Source: Bacillota bacterium
GTDB taxonomy: Bacteria; Bacillota; Clostridia; Christensenellales; SZUA-584
Length of the DNA: 64,000 nt
Direction of reading: 5' to 3'
Assembly (NCBI GenBank): GCA_023461435.1
Contig: JAEYLC010000010.1
Coordinates: 399,598-463,597 of the forward strand
The notes below the pieces were generated by a model. It made no database searches and was not told the DNA's origin. It saw nothing but the letters and a program-made list of their open reading frames with translations. Positions 34,571-44,076 of the stretch are shown here, piece after piece. Numbering within the stretch: position 1 is the stretch's first letter; each line of letters opens with the position of its first letter. Made by a program: the position numbers and the translations under genes.

Positions 34571-36949
34571 ATGATAGCACCATACAAATGGCTGTGTGAT
34601 TATGTGGATATGGACATCTCGCCCGAAATGCTCGCCCAGAAGCTCATCATGACGGGCAGCGCCGTGGACGCCTGCAGGGAGCTCGGCGCGGGGCTTAATA
34701 ATGTGATCATCGGGCGCATTGAGACGATTAAAAAGCACCCGGACGCGGATAAGCTCCATGTGTGCGAGGTCAACGTGGGAACCGAAACGCTGCAGATCGT
34801 CTGCGGCGCGAGCAATATATTCGAAGGCGCGCTGGTGCCGGTCGCGATGATCGGCGCGAGCCTGCCGAACGGTATCACAATTGCCAAGAGCAAGCTGCGC
34901 GGTGTGTTCTCCTTCGGCATGCTCTGCTCCGGGCAGGAGCTCGGGCTGGGCGCCGCAGATTATCCGGGCGCCGAGGTGGACGGCATCATGATCATCAGGG
35001 ACGGGGTGCCGCTCGGCACACAGCTGCGCGAGCTGCTCGGACTTAATGATACCGTGCTTGAAATCGAAGTCGGCGCAAACCGGCCCGACTGCCTGTCGAT
35101 CATCGGGGTGGCGCGCGAATGCGCGGCTTCGCTCGGCAAAGACGTGACGATGCCGGATCTAAGCTATGCGGAAGCAGGCGGCGGTATCGGCGAATACGTG
35201 AAAGTTGACGTGAAAGACGCTGATCTTTGCCCGCGGTATATCGCGCGGGCCGTGAAAAACGTGAAGATCGGTCCGTCGCCCAAATGGCTTCAGGACCGGC
35301 TGACCACGGCGGGCGTGCGGTCGATCAACAACATCGTGGACATCACGAACTTTGTGATGCTCGAAACAGGGCAGCCGATGCACGCGTTTGATTACAAGGA
35401 CATTCGCGGCGGACAGATCATCGTGCGGCGCGCCGCAAACGGAGAGAGCATCACGACGCTCGACGGCAAGGAACGCGCGCTTTCAGGCGACATGCTGATG
35501 ATCTGCGATGCACAGGGGCCGATCGGCATCGCGGGCGTGATGGGCGGCGAGAACTCCGAGATCAAGGACGACACGGCGGCGGTGATTTTCGAGTCGGCGA
35601 AATTCATGCACAGCAACGTGCGCCGCACAGCCCGCTCGCTCGGGCTGCAGACGGAATCGGCGATGCGTTTTTCCAAGGGCATTGATGCCGCCGGGTGCAA
35701 AACGGCGATGGACCGGGCGCTGCATCTCGTGCAGCAGCTTGGCTGCGGCGAGATCGTCTCAGGAGAGATCGACAGACTGTCGGCAGACCTCTCGCCAAGG
35801 CGGGTCGTTGTCGGCGCGGACAAAATCAATTTGAAGCTTGGCACGGACATCGCGCCGCAGGCCATGGCGGAGCTTTTGAGCCGTGTTTTTATCCCGACGA
35901 AGCTAGACGGGCAGACGCTCGCCTGCGACATCCCGAGCTTCCGGGGCGATGTGTCGCTCGGCGAGGACATCGCCGAGGAGGTGGCGCGCATGTACGGCTA
36001 TAACAATATACCGCTCACCGAAATGGTGGGCGAGGTCACACGCGGCGTTTTCTCGGAAGAGGAAAAAGCGATAGACAAAGCGCGCGTGGTGCTGCGCAGC
36101 CTCGGGTGCTTTGAGTGCGTGACGTATTCGTTCGGGTCGATGTCGGATATCGAAAAGCTCGGCGTGAAGGAACTGAAAAACGCGGTGAAGCTGCTGAATC
36201 CGCTCGGCGACGATCAGGCTTATATGCGCACATCGCCGCTGCCGGATATGCTCAAGGTCGTGGCGAACAACATCAACAAGAAAGTGCCGGACATCCGGCT
36301 GTTCGAATCGGGACGCGTCTACTGTCCGTCAGACAGCGAAAAAGAGCTGCCCGAGGAAAAGAAGTATATCTGCATCGCGCTCAGCGGCGATGAGGATTTC
36401 TTCTCGCTCAAGGGCGTGCTTGAAAACCTCTTCGATGCGTTCGGCATCAAAAATCTTCGCTACATGAGCGAAGCGGCGGATTATTATCATCCGGGCAGAA
36501 AAGCGTCCGTGTATGCGGGCGGCAGCAAGCTTTGTGAGTTCGGCGAGGTCTATCCCGATGTCGCCGAAGCCTTCGGTATCAGCAAGCGCGTGTATATCGC
36601 GGATATCAGCCTGAGATCACTCTGCGAAGCCGCCGACGACGTGGTCAAATACGAGCCGCTGCCCAAATATCCGGCGGTGGAAAGGGACATCGCGCTGATC
36701 GTGAACCACGATGTGACATCTGGCAGCTTGCTTGAGTGTATCCGGAGCAATGCCGGAGAATATTTTGAAAGCGCGTCGCTTTTTGATATCTACACCGGAG
36801 AGAAGCTCGGCGCGGGCAGGAAGAGCCTCGCTTATAATATCGTCTTCCGCGCGAAGGACCGCACGCTGATGGATGAAGAGGTGAACGCCGCGAGAGATGC
36901 TGTGGTGGCGGCCGCCGCACGTGAGCTGGGCGCAAAATTGCGTGATTAA
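34571..36949 (+). CDS. pheT: phenylalanyl-tRNA synthetase beta subunit
   Basis: PheT provides editing and tRNA binding. The 792-residue protein has the EMAP-like tRNA-binding domain (GRIETIKKHPDADKLHVCEV, about 42-61), a B3/B4 editing domain (NIVDITNFVMLETGQPMHAFD), the B5 domain and a C-terminal anticodon-binding domain (about 700-792). Length and order are standard. GGAGGAATTGAA precedes the ATG and lies 12 bases from the pheS stop. Confidence 0.97.
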   Translation: MIAPYKWLCDYVDMDISPEMLAQKLIMTGSAVDACRELGAGLNNVIIGRIETIKKHPDADKLHVCEVNVGTETLQIVCGASNIFEGALVPVAMIGASLPNGITIAKSKLRGVFSFGMLCSGQELGLGAADYPGAEVDGIMIIRDGVPLGTQLRELLGLNDTVLEIEVGANRPDCLSIIGVARECAASLGKDVTMPDLSYAEAGGGIGEYVKVDVKDADLCPRYIARAVKNVKIGPSPKWLQDRLTTAGVRSINNIVDITNFVMLETGQPMHAFDYKDIRGGQIIVRRAANGESITTLDGKERALSGDMLMICDAQGPIGIAGVMGGENSEIKDDTAAVIFESAKFMHSNVRRTARSLGLQTESAMRFSKGIDAAGCKTAMDRALHLVQQLGCGEIVSGEIDRLSADLSPRRVVVGADKINLKLGTDIAPQAMAELLSRVFIPTKLDGQTLACDIPSFRGDVSLGEDIAEEVARMYGYNNIPLTEMVGEVTRGVFSEEEKAIDKARVVLRSLGCFECVTYSFGSMSDIEKLGVKELKNAVKLLNPLGDDQAYMRTSPLPDMLKVVANNINKKVPDIRLFESGRVYCPSDSEKELPEEKKYICIALSGDEDFFSLKGVLENLFDAFGIKNLRYMSEAADYYHPGRKASVYAGGSKLCEFGEVYPDVAEAFGISKRVYIADISLRSLCEAADDVVKYEPLPKYPAVERDIALIVNHDVTSGSLLECIRSNAGEYFESASLFDIYTGEKLGAGRKSLAYNIVFRAKDRTLMDEEVNAARDAVVAAAARELGAKLRD

Positions 36950-36993
36950 GCCGGTTATTAAATAATTAACACTACATTTTGTACCATGTGTTA

Positions 36994-37022
36994 TTGAAAT
37001 ATTCATTATCTTGGTATATAAT
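36994..37022 (+). promoter_or_regulatory. Sigma-A promoter for zapA
   Basis: TTGAAA at 36994-36999 and TATAAT at 37017-37022 are 17 bases apart. zapA can therefore be made independently of the T-box transcript. Confidence 0.8.
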
Positions 37023-37057
37023 GACGCCATAATATAGTGGTTGGGGTGTTGGGCTTA

Positions 37058-37411
37058 ATGGAAAAAACACGGACAATGGTCAAAATCTGCGGCAAAGAAT
37101 ACGTGATGGCCGGGTTTGAGAGCGAGGAGTATATTCACCGCGTCGCCATATATGTGGACCGGAAGATGTCGGAGCTTAAAAACCAGTATATCAATTTAAA
37201 CCCCAATACGCTCTCGGTATTAACCGCCATCAACGTTGCCGACGACCTGCTAAAGCTGCAGGAGCAGTTTGACGCGCTGAGCAAGGACTATGCCGAGATG
37301 AGCGAAGAATTAAAAAGGCTCAAGATCGGCGCGACGATCGACAAGGATCACAGGTCCAACGTGTCGGCGATCAAAAAGGATAAGAGCCAGCTGTTTGACG
37401 GGTACAAATAG
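37058..37411 (+). CDS. zapA: cell-division protein ZapA
   Basis: ZapA bundles FtsZ filaments in the Z ring. ATG 37058 gives 117 residues; the ribosome site GGGGTG is weak. The N-terminal beta/alpha globular part (TMVKICGKEYVMAGFESEEYIHRVAIYVDRKM) and the following long coiled coil (about 55-95) match the family. The position after pheT is the normal Bacillota order. Confidence 0.88.
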   Translation: MEKTRTMVKICGKEYVMAGFESEEYIHRVAIYVDRKMSELKNQYINLNPNTLSVLTAINVADDLLKLQEQFDALSKDYAEMSEELKRLKIGATIDKDHRSNVSAIKKDKSQLFDGYK

Positions 37412-37428
37412 CTTTCAGAGTAAGACGG

Positions 37429-37460
37429 ATAAGCGTGCCTGTTTGGTGCGCTTATTTTTT
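37429..37460 (+). terminator. Rho-independent terminator after zapA
   Basis: ATAAGCGTGCC at 37429-37439 pairs with GGTGCGCTTAT at 37445-37455 (two wobbles), then TTTTTT. Confidence 0.82.
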
Positions 37461-37558
37461 AGCCGGAAGATACATGTTTACAGTTTCGACACATTGTGCC
37501 GTTGAAATGGATATTTGCACAAGATATACTGGACGTATCTTAGTATTGGAGTGATAGA

Positions 37559-38233
37559 ATGAGAAATTTTCTTAGCAACACGCCTATAAGCCTGCTGATG
37601 TCGGGACAATTTGAAGCCTTTGCATTGCAGGTGCTTTATTTGCTGCCGGCTTTGGTTATCGCACTTTCTTTTCACGAAGCTGCACACGCTTGGATGGCAA
37701 ATAAGATGGGTGACCCAACAGCGAAGAATTTAGGACGGGTTACGCTTGATCCCACAAAACATATCGATCTTTTTGGTTTTTTGTGCTTTATTTTAATTGG
37801 ATTCGGTTGGGGCAAGCCCTGCCCGACGAACCCTCGCAACTATTATAATTATAAAAAAGCAAATGTGTTGGTGGCATTAGCCGGTGTTACGGTCAACCTG
37901 ATACTTTCGTTTGTTTTTTATCTTATATTCTTTGTTATCAACGTCGCCGGTGCTGACATCATGATATTGAATACGATTATTTATTATATTATCATGATGA
38001 ATATCGTTCTTTGCTTTTTCAATCTCATACCAATTCCGCCGCTTGACGGGCATCATTTGATCAGTGGCATTATTGCTCGGAAAAGTCCGCGATTTTTTAT
38101 GTATTATAAACAATATGGCTACTTTGTCTTATTGTTTTTGTTGTTCTTTACAGACTATATACAAATTGCTCTCAGTTATTTGACTGGCTGGGTACTGACT
38201 CTTTACGGCCTGTTCTTTGGGTTGTTTGTATGA
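37559..38233 (+). CDS. site-2 protease family (M50) membrane metalloprotease
   Basis: The 224-residue protein has about five membrane segments. The zinc motif HExxH is in SFHEAAHAW (about residues 38-46), and the third-ligand motif is PPLDGHHL (about 160). It lacks a PDZ domain, like the small YwhC-type M50 peptidases. Such proteins cleave substrates inside the membrane. The gene is followed by scpA with a four-base overlap, a common order in Clostridia. Its codons are much more AT-ending than those of its neighbours, and no transposon remains are seen. Target unknown. Confidence 0.85.
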   Translation: MRNFLSNTPISLLMSGQFEAFALQVLYLLPALVIALSFHEAAHAWMANKMGDPTAKNLGRVTLDPTKHIDLFGFLCFILIGFGWGKPCPTNPRNYYNYKKANVLVALAGVTVNLILSFVFYLIFFVINVAGADIMILNTIIYYIIMMNIVLCFFNLIPIPPLDGHHLISGIIARKSPRFFMYYKQYGYFVLLFLLFFTDYIQIALSYLTGWVLTLYGLFFGLFV

Positions 38234-38973
38234 TGGAAGCCGAGTACAGAGTCCAAATTACACAGTTCGAAGGCCCGCTTGATCTGCTGCTGCACCTGAT
38301 CGGCCGCGCGCGCATCGATATCGAGCAGATATTCGTGTCCGAGGTGACGGGGCAGTACCTTGACTATGTGGCGGACATGCCCGCGCTCTCGATGGACCGC
38401 GCGAGCGAATTCATCGAGATGGCCGCGACGCTCGTCTATATCAAATCGCGCATGATACTGCCGTCGGAGCCCGCCTTGGAGGAAGAAGAGGAAGACCCCG
38501 AGCAGGAGTTGATCGACCGCCTAAAGGCTTATAAGGTTTACAAGGATGCGTCGCTCGCGCTCAAGGAACGCGAGGCCGCCGGGCTTGATGTGTATTACAA
38601 GCTGCCTGAGGAAGTCTCGTTCGGCGAAGAGAAATGGGAGATTGAGCAGATGACGCTCGAAAGCCTCTGTGACGCTTACAGGGAAGTGCTGCAAAGGCTT
38701 CCTGACGCCAACTATGAGCGCGTCGAAGAGGTCCAGATACAAAAGGACTTGTTCACGGTCAAGGAGCGCACACGGTTTATATTAAAGTCGCTGGGACGCA
38801 TGGGCAGCGCTTCGTTCTTCTCACTGTTCGCCCAAAGCCGCACACGCCTTGAGGTGGCGGTCACGTTTTTGGCGCTGCTTGATCTGATTCATAGAAATCT
38901 GGTATCGATCAGCCAGGAAGCGTGTTATCAGGATATCATCATCACAAGGAAAGAAGAGGTTGCGGCGGTTTGA
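38230..38973 (+). CDS. scpA: segregation and condensation protein A
   Basis: ScpA is the kleisin of the SMC-ScpAB condensin. The 247-residue protein begins with FEGPLDLLLHLI, the SMC-binding helix, has an acidic middle (EEEEEDPEQE, about 82-91) and the C-terminal winged helix (about 175-245). The ATG overlaps the M50 stop codon, and its own TGA overlaps the TTG of scpB, so the genes are translationally coupled. Confidence 0.94.
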   Translation: MMEAEYRVQITQFEGPLDLLLHLIGRARIDIEQIFVSEVTGQYLDYVADMPALSMDRASEFIEMAATLVYIKSRMILPSEPALEEEEEDPEQELIDRLKAYKVYKDASLALKEREAAGLDVYYKLPEEVSFGEEKWEIEQMTLESLCDAYREVLQRLPDANYERVEEVQIQKDLFTVKERTRFILKSLGRMGSASFFSLFAQSRTRLEVAVTFLALLDLIHRNLVSISQEACYQDIIITRKEEVAAV

Positions 38974-39488
38974 GCGGACAGGAAATCATCAGCATACTGG
39001 AAAGCATACTGTTTGTGTCGGGGGATGCGGTGGATATCGCGGAGCTGGCAGCGGCGCTCGAGATCGAGACGGATGCGCTCGCAGAGGCTGTGGATGCCGA
39101 GATCAAGCGCAGACAGCAGGAAAACGCAGGCATTCTGATCGCACGCGTGGACGACAAGCTTCAGTTGTGCTCGAGCATGGCCTATGCGCCGTATATCGAG
39201 CGTGTGCTTCAGCCCGTAAAAAAATCGCGTCTGTCCCAGTCTATGATCGAGACGCTTGCGATCATCGCTTACAAGCAGCCCATCACACGCTACGAGATCG
39301 AGCAGATCCGCGGCGTCAAAAGCAATTATTCCGTCGCGACGCTGATAGAAAAGGGCCTGATTTTGCGGGCTGGCAAAAAGAAAACGCTGGGGAATCCGGT
39401 GCTATATACCACGAGCGACGAGTTTCTGCGTCATTTCCAGCTTCGTTCACTCGAAGACCTGCCGCCAATCAGTGAAGTCGAATCATGA
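38970..39488 (+). CDS. scpB: segregation and condensation protein B
   Basis: ScpB dimers bind the kleisin ScpA. The chosen TTG at 38970 overlaps the scpA TGA and gives 172 residues with the normal N-terminus (SGQEIISILESILFVSGDAV). Two winged-helix domains are recognisable, the second with SQSMIETLAIIAYKQPITRYEIEQIRG split by the typical block and followed by LIEKGLI. GAAGAGGT precedes the start. Confidence 0.93.
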   Translation: MSGQEIISILESILFVSGDAVDIAELAAALEIETDALAEAVDAEIKRRQQENAGILIARVDDKLQLCSSMAYAPYIERVLQPVKKSRLSQSMIETLAIIAYKQPITRYEIEQIRGVKSNYSVATLIEKGLILRAGKKKTLGNPVLYTTSDEFLRHFQLRSLEDLPPISEVES

Positions 39489-39541
39489 ATTTAATTCATT
39501 AATTAGATAATAATAACAACGTCGGTTCTTTTAAGGAGGCG

Positions 39542-40105
39542 TTGTTTTTTATTATTGTCCTGACAGCAGCCGTGATAATACTGATCGTTTTATTGACGGT
39601 AAAAGTGCATGCGAAGGCGAGCTTTCATCATAACCGCATCAAGGCGGCTGTGACATGGCTTGGCATACCATTTTTTAAAAAAGAGTTCGTATTCCGGCGT
39701 GACGAAAAAAAGCTTTTCACACTGTATGCGATTCAAAAAAAAGGAGAGAAGCTGAAGCTTTCGCTTGATGACCTGATCCGTCTGTCGACGCCGAAGAAGG
39801 AGAAAAAAACGAATGCAAAAGAAGCGCTGAATTACCTTCATTCCAAAGTCTCATATGATCTGAAGATTAAATTTGTCATCGGCACCGGCGACGCACTGCT
39901 GACGGCACTGTCGTGCGGGCTGCTGCAGAGCGTCATCGGCGCTCTTTATGCGCTGCGTGAGAACAAAAAAATCAAACTGAATTCAACCGTTGTTCCGGAC
40001 TTTTCGAAGCAGACGCTTTGCTTTGACGCGGATTGCATAATCAAGGCATCTCCTGTTCATATTATGATTGGGTATATGATCTACAAAAAAATGATAAGGC
40101 GGTAA
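39542..40105 (+). CDS. DUF2953 membrane protein (YtfI-like)
   Basis: This 187-residue protein has one N-terminal membrane segment (about 2-22) and a basic, soluble part (KKKEKK-rich around 85-95), then a hydrophobic helix around 120-135. It matches the DUF2953/YtfI pattern and sits before gerW (ytfJ) as in B. subtilis. The start is uncertain: TTG 39542 is only two bases after AAGGAGG, and in-frame ATT codons follow at a better distance. Function unknown; probably sporulation-linked by neighbourhood. Confidence 0.65.
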   Translation: MFFIIVLTAAVIILIVLLTVKVHAKASFHHNRIKAAVTWLGIPFFKKEFVFRRDEKKLFTLYAIQKKGEKLKLSLDDLIRLSTPKKEKKTNAKEALNYLHSKVSYDLKIKFVIGTGDALLTALSCGLLQSVIGALYALRENKKIKLNSTVVPDFSKQTLCFDADCIIKASPVHIMIGYMIYKKMIRR

Positions 40106-40112
40106 AAGTATT

Positions 40113-40508
40113 ATGCATCCAATTGAAAATATCATGCAGACGGCCATGAGTGAAATCAAAGAGATGGTCGATGTCAATACGGTGGTCGGCGATCCGGTGA
40201 TCTCCACAGACGGTTCCACAATCATACCGATTTCCAAGGTATCCTTTGGCTTTGTATCGGGCGGCGGCGAATACGGCGCGGCCAAGGACAGTACCGAGGA
40301 TGAATCGAAATATCCGTTTTCGGGCGGCGCGGGTTCGGGCGTCTGTATCACACCTGTCGGGTTCCTTGTGGTCAGCGAGGGCGATGTGAGACTGCTGCCG
40401 GTGTCCGGGAGAACGATCATTGATCAGATCGTGGAGACGGTGCCGAATGTGATCACGGAGATCAAGGATGCGTTTCGCCGCTGTCGTGACGAAAAAGAGG
40501 TGGAATGA
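40113..40508 (+). CDS. gerW: sporulation protein GerW/YtfJ
   Basis: GerW is made in the forespore and is needed for proper germination in B. subtilis. The 131-residue protein matches the family from the start (HPIENIMQTAMSEIKEMVD, then NTVVGDP and DGSTIIPISKVSFGFVSGG). A Gly-rich FSGGAGSGVCITPVGFLV block follows. It starts at ATG 40113, seven bases after the DUF2953 stop. Confidence 0.93.
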   Translation: MHPIENIMQTAMSEIKEMVDVNTVVGDPVISTDGSTIIPISKVSFGFVSGGGEYGAAKDSTEDESKYPFSGGAGSGVCITPVGFLVVSEGDVRLLPVSGRTIIDQIVETVPNVITEIKDAFRRCRDEKEVE

Positions 40509-40512
40509 TCAA

Positions 40513-41664
40513 TTGAAGCACAATATTGCAAGAATCACAGCTGTTTTGCTTCTCTTTTCGGCTGTCTTTGCTTATAATACTCATAATGCGAAAGCGGAAG
40601 GAGTGGAGGTATCCGCGGCTTCCGCTGTTGTGATGGAGGCCGCGACCGGACGCGTGCTGTATGAAAAAGACGCGCACGACAAGATGCCGATGGCTTCGAC
40701 CACAAAGGTGATGACGGCGCTGGTGGCGCTGGAGTACGGAAATTTAGAAGACGTCGTCACCGTCAGCAAAAACGCGAGCGGTATCGGAGGGTCCTCGATC
40801 TGGCTGTCGGTGGGTGAAACGATGAAGCTGTCGGACATGCTGTACGGACTTATGCTCGCGTCGGGCAACGATGCGGCTGTCGCGATCGCCGAGCATATCG
40901 GCGGCAGCGTGGACGCTTTTGTGGAAATGATGAATAAAAAGGCGCAGGAGATCGGGGCGTATGATACGCATTTTATGAATCCGAACGGCCTGCCTGTGGA
41001 CGGGCATTACACGACGGCCTACGATCTCGCGCTGATCAGCGCATACGCGATGCGCAATCCGGGCTTTTGCGAAATAGTGAAGACACAGTATAAAACGCTG
41101 CCCTGGGAAGGGCATGAATGGGACAGGGTCGTTAAAAACAAGAACAAGATACTCTGGAACTACGAGGGCGGCAACGGCATCAAGACGGGCTTTACAAAGG
41201 AAGCGGGACGGTGTCTGGCCGCCGCGGCTCAGAGAGATAATATGCAGCTCGTGTCGGTGGTATTAAGCGCACCCAACATGTTTGAAGACTGCATGGCGCT
41301 GATGGATTACGGCTTTGAGAATTACCAGAACAGAGTCATTGTGAAGCAAGGCGAATTCGTCGGCGATGTGAATGTGGAAGAAGGCATGCAGGACAGCTTT
41401 TCGGTCTATACCGATAAGGATATCTGCTATCCTCTGACCGATGAGGAATACGGCCAGATTCAAAAAACCGTCCATATGGAGGAAAAGGTCACTGCGCCCG
41501 TCAGCAAGGGGCAGGTCGTGGGAACGGTGGATCTTTGGCTCGGTGAACAAAGGCTGTGCTCGGTCGATCTCAAGTCGACGTGTCAAATCGGAGAAAATTC
41601 GTATCCATACAACTTAAACAAGCTGCTGAAATTCTGGACAAGGGCATGGGTACTCGATATGTAG
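40513..41664 (+). CDS. D-alanyl-D-alanine carboxypeptidase (DacB/DacF-like, S11)
   Basis: The enzyme trims the terminal D-Ala of peptidoglycan stem peptides; sporulation paralogs act on cortex. TTG 40513 gives 383 residues with a signal peptide ending around NAKAEG. The active site has Ser62-x-x-Lys65 (MASTTKVM), SGN in MLASGNDAAVAIAEH and KTG in GIKTGFTKEAG, followed by a PBP5_C-type domain (about 285-365). The scpAB-dac-rluB order is that of B. subtilis ypuGH-dacB-spmAB-rluB, but spmA and spmB are missing here. Confidence 0.9.
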   Translation: MKHNIARITAVLLLFSAVFAYNTHNAKAEGVEVSAASAVVMEAATGRVLYEKDAHDKMPMASTTKVMTALVALEYGNLEDVVTVSKNASGIGGSSIWLSVGETMKLSDMLYGLMLASGNDAAVAIAEHIGGSVDAFVEMMNKKAQEIGAYDTHFMNPNGLPVDGHYTTAYDLALISAYAMRNPGFCEIVKTQYKTLPWEGHEWDRVVKNKNKILWNYEGGNGIKTGFTKEAGRCLAAAAQRDNMQLVSVVLSAPNMFEDCMALMDYGFENYQNRVIVKQGEFVGDVNVEEGMQDSFSVYTDKDICYPLTDEEYGQIQKTVHMEEKVTAPVSKGQVVGTVDLWLGEQRLCSVDLKSTCQIGENSYPYNLNKLLKFWTRAWVLDM

Positions 41665-41679
41665 ATAAAGGAGGGTTTT

Positions 41680-42411
41680 GTGAGGCTCAATAAATACATT
41701 GCGTCATGTGGAACGGCATCGAGAAGGGGAGCCGACGCGCTTGTGGAAGCGGGCAGGGTCACCGTCAATGGAGCCGTGGTTTTAAGCCACGGCATGGATA
41801 TTGACGAAGAATCGGATATCGTTTGTGTCGACGGCGTCAGGCTGAAGCTTGAACGGGCAAAGATTTACATCATGCTCAACAAGCCGGCCGGATACTTAAG
41901 CACCTGCCATGACGACAGAGGACGGAAAACCGTGCTGGATATTGTGAAAGACGTCGATGAAAGGCTCTTTCCTGTCGGACGGCTCGATTATAATACGGAA
42001 GGGCTGCTGCTCATGACCAACGACGGTGATTTTGCTTTCCGGTGTACGCACCCAAGGCATGAGCAAAATAAAACATATTATGCAAAAGTGAAGGGCGAGC
42101 TCACCGTTGCGGCGGTCACAAGGCTTGAGCAGGGGGTTGAAATCGACGGACGGCTCACCTCGAAGGCAAAGATAGCCGTTTTGGAGAGCTCGGAGAACTT
42201 AACTTCGCTCAATATCACCATCCACGAAGGCAGAAACAGACAGGTGAGAAATATGTTTGAAGCGGTCGGCTGCCGCGTCACATATCTCAAACGTACAGCG
42301 ATCGGAAATCTCAGTTTGGGGAATTTGGGGCTTGGCCAATGGCGGCATTTAACCGAGAAGGAGTTTTCTCTTCTCGGTATTATTATGTTTCCAAAGAAGG
42401 ATATTAAGTGA
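41680..42411 (+). CDS. rluB: ribosomal large subunit pseudouridine synthase B (RsuA/RluB family)
   Basis: The 243-residue protein starts at a GTG behind GGAGGG. It has an S4 RNA-binding domain (RLNKYIASCGTASRRGADAL) and the catalytic domain with KPAGYLSTCHD, the catalytic Asp in PVGRLDYNTEGLL and the final HEGRNRQVRNMFEAVG. The reaction is uridine-to-pseudouridine in 23S rRNA. Confidence 0.93.
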   Translation: MRLNKYIASCGTASRRGADALVEAGRVTVNGAVVLSHGMDIDEESDIVCVDGVRLKLERAKIYIMLNKPAGYLSTCHDDRGRKTVLDIVKDVDERLFPVGRLDYNTEGLLLMTNDGDFAFRCTHPRHEQNKTYYAKVKGELTVAAVTRLEQGVEIDGRLTSKAKIAVLESSENLTSLNITIHEGRNRQVRNMFEAVGCRVTYLKRTAIGNLSLGNLGLGQWRHLTEKEFSLLGIIMFPKKDIK

Positions 42412-42565
42412 TATAATTATTTGTGAAAAAATAAACAAATATAAAAAAAATAAAGGATTATAGGGGATTGATGTAGAAATACGAATATGGGGCAAGTTGT
42501 TAGTATTTAATAACTGTTTTTTCATATAGACAGTTTTTATAGAATTCATATGGAGGTTTTACTAC

Positions 42566-44059
42566 ATGAGCGAACAGAATGGGTTTGACTTACTGGCTCA
42601 AAAGAGACAAGCCGCATCCATCGGAGGCGGGCAGGAGCTTAACGACGCCCAGCACGCAAAGTCAAAGATGACTGCTCGAGAGCGCATCGACAAGCTGCTG
42701 GACGCTCAAAGCTTTGTTGAGACGTACGCGTTTGTTCAGCACTCGAACGCCCTGGAGGGCCTTAAAGAGGTCAGCGCTTTGGGCGAAGGTGTTGTGACGG
42801 GCTACGGTACGGTCGGCGGGTGCGGTGTTTACGTTTTCTCTCAGGACTATACGGTTCTGGGCGGAGCGATCGGCACCATGCACGCGCGCAAAATCTGCAA
42901 GCTTTTAGAGCTTGCGGGCAAAACGGGGCTTCCCGTGGTGGCGTTTCTCGATTCGATGGGGGCAAGAATCGGTGAAGGTGCGGGTGCGCTGGAGGGCTTT
43001 GGCAGCATATTGACCAAAATGGCCGAGCTGTCGGGCGTTGTTCCGGTGATCACAGTGATCTGCGGGCAGTGTGCAGGCACGGCGGCATTTTTTGCTCCTT
43101 TGAGCGATTTCGTCTTCATGACGGAAGGCGTCAGCGGCCTATATACCACCGCGCCGGGAGCTTTTAATGAGATGGGCAAAGCCTCTGACGCGAACGCGCT
43201 CGGCGGCGCTGCTGTTCATGCCGAAAAAACAGGTCTTGCTCACTTCAAGTGCGCAAGCGAGGATGAAACAATCTTTGGTGTGAAGCAGCTTTTGTCGTAT
43301 CTTCCCGATAACAACATCGTGGATGCGCCGATGGCTGACTGCACCGATGATTTGAACCGTCTGATTCAAAATTATGAAGACGCTTATGATGCGCGAGAGA
43401 TGATAGGCTCCGTGCTCGATAACAGCGTCTTTTTAGAATCTCAGGCTGCGTTCGCACCTTCGATGCTGACCGGATTCGGGCGCATCAATGGACGTACGGT
43501 CGGCGTTGTGGCCAACGCGCCGGGAGCCGATATCGACGCCAAAGGCGCAGAAAAAGCCGCCGGTTTTGTGAGCTTTTGTGATGCATTCGGTCTTCCGATT
43601 GTTACATTCGCCGACACACCCGGTTTCATTAAAAATAAAGAACAAGAGCAGTGCTGCCTGATTCCTGCGGGCGGAAGGCTGATCAGAGCCTATGCCGAAG
43701 CCACTGCGCCGATGCTGACCGTCATCACCGGCAAGGCGATCGGTGCGGGTTATGTGGCAATGGGCCCGAAGGCGATGGGCGCGGATATGGTTTTCGCGTG
43801 GCCGAACGCGCAGATTTCCTGCGTGTCTGCTGAAGCTGCAGCCATCATCATGCAGGAGGCTGTTCAGGGCGGCTCGCGTGAAGAGGCTGCTGATTCCTAC
43901 GCCAAAACCTTCGCATCTCCGTGGGAAGCCGCTAAAATGGGATATGTAGACGAAGTGATCTATCCTTCCGAAACCCGTCAGCGTTTGGTGGGTGCTTTGG
44001 AGCTTGCTCTTGGCAAACGTGAAAACAAGCTGCCCAAGAAGCATGGCACAAGGCTGTAA
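42566..44059 (+). CDS. mmdA: carboxyltransferase subunit of a biotin-dependent CoA decarboxylase (MmdA/12S-like)
   Basis: The 497-residue protein has the two-crotonase carboxyltransferase fold: MTARERIDKLLD near the start, GGAIGTMHARKICKLLELAGKTGLPVV split by the typical block, DSMGARIGEG, TGFGRINGRTVGVVAN, DTPGFIKNKEQE and SGKAIG-type GKAIGAGYVAMG. It moves carboxyl from a CoA ester (methylmalonyl-, malonyl- or glutaconyl-CoA) to biotin. The rest of the operon supplies OadG, biotin carrier, Na+ pump and a 5S-like subunit. GGAGG precedes the ATG. The 42412-42565 leader is AT-rich and no convincing promoter is seen. Confidence 0.9.
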   Translation: MSEQNGFDLLAQKRQAASIGGGQELNDAQHAKSKMTARERIDKLLDAQSFVETYAFVQHSNALEGLKEVSALGEGVVTGYGTVGGCGVYVFSQDYTVLGGAIGTMHARKICKLLELAGKTGLPVVAFLDSMGARIGEGAGALEGFGSILTKMAELSGVVPVITVICGQCAGTAAFFAPLSDFVFMTEGVSGLYTTAPGAFNEMGKASDANALGGAAVHAEKTGLAHFKCASEDETIFGVKQLLSYLPDNNIVDAPMADCTDDLNRLIQNYEDAYDAREMIGSVLDNSVFLESQAAFAPSMLTGFGRINGRTVGVVANAPGADIDAKGAEKAAGFVSFCDAFGLPIVTFADTPGFIKNKEQEQCCLIPAGGRLIRAYAEATAPMLTVITGKAIGAGYVAMGPKAMGADMVFAWPNAQISCVSAEAAAIIMQEAVQGGSREEAADSYAKTFASPWEAAKMGYVDEVIYPSETRQRLVGALELALGKRENKLPKKHGTRL

Positions 44060-44076
44060 GAAGGGAGATACAGACT

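Noticed and set aside
33558..34583. Minus-strand open frame of 341 codons opposite pheS
   Set aside because: Shadow of a highly conserved gene; it has no start signal or domain.
42412..42565. Promoter or riboswitch ahead of the decarboxylase operon
   Set aside because: The stretch is AT-rich, but no -35/-10 pair with proper spacing and no conserved riboswitch pattern was seen.
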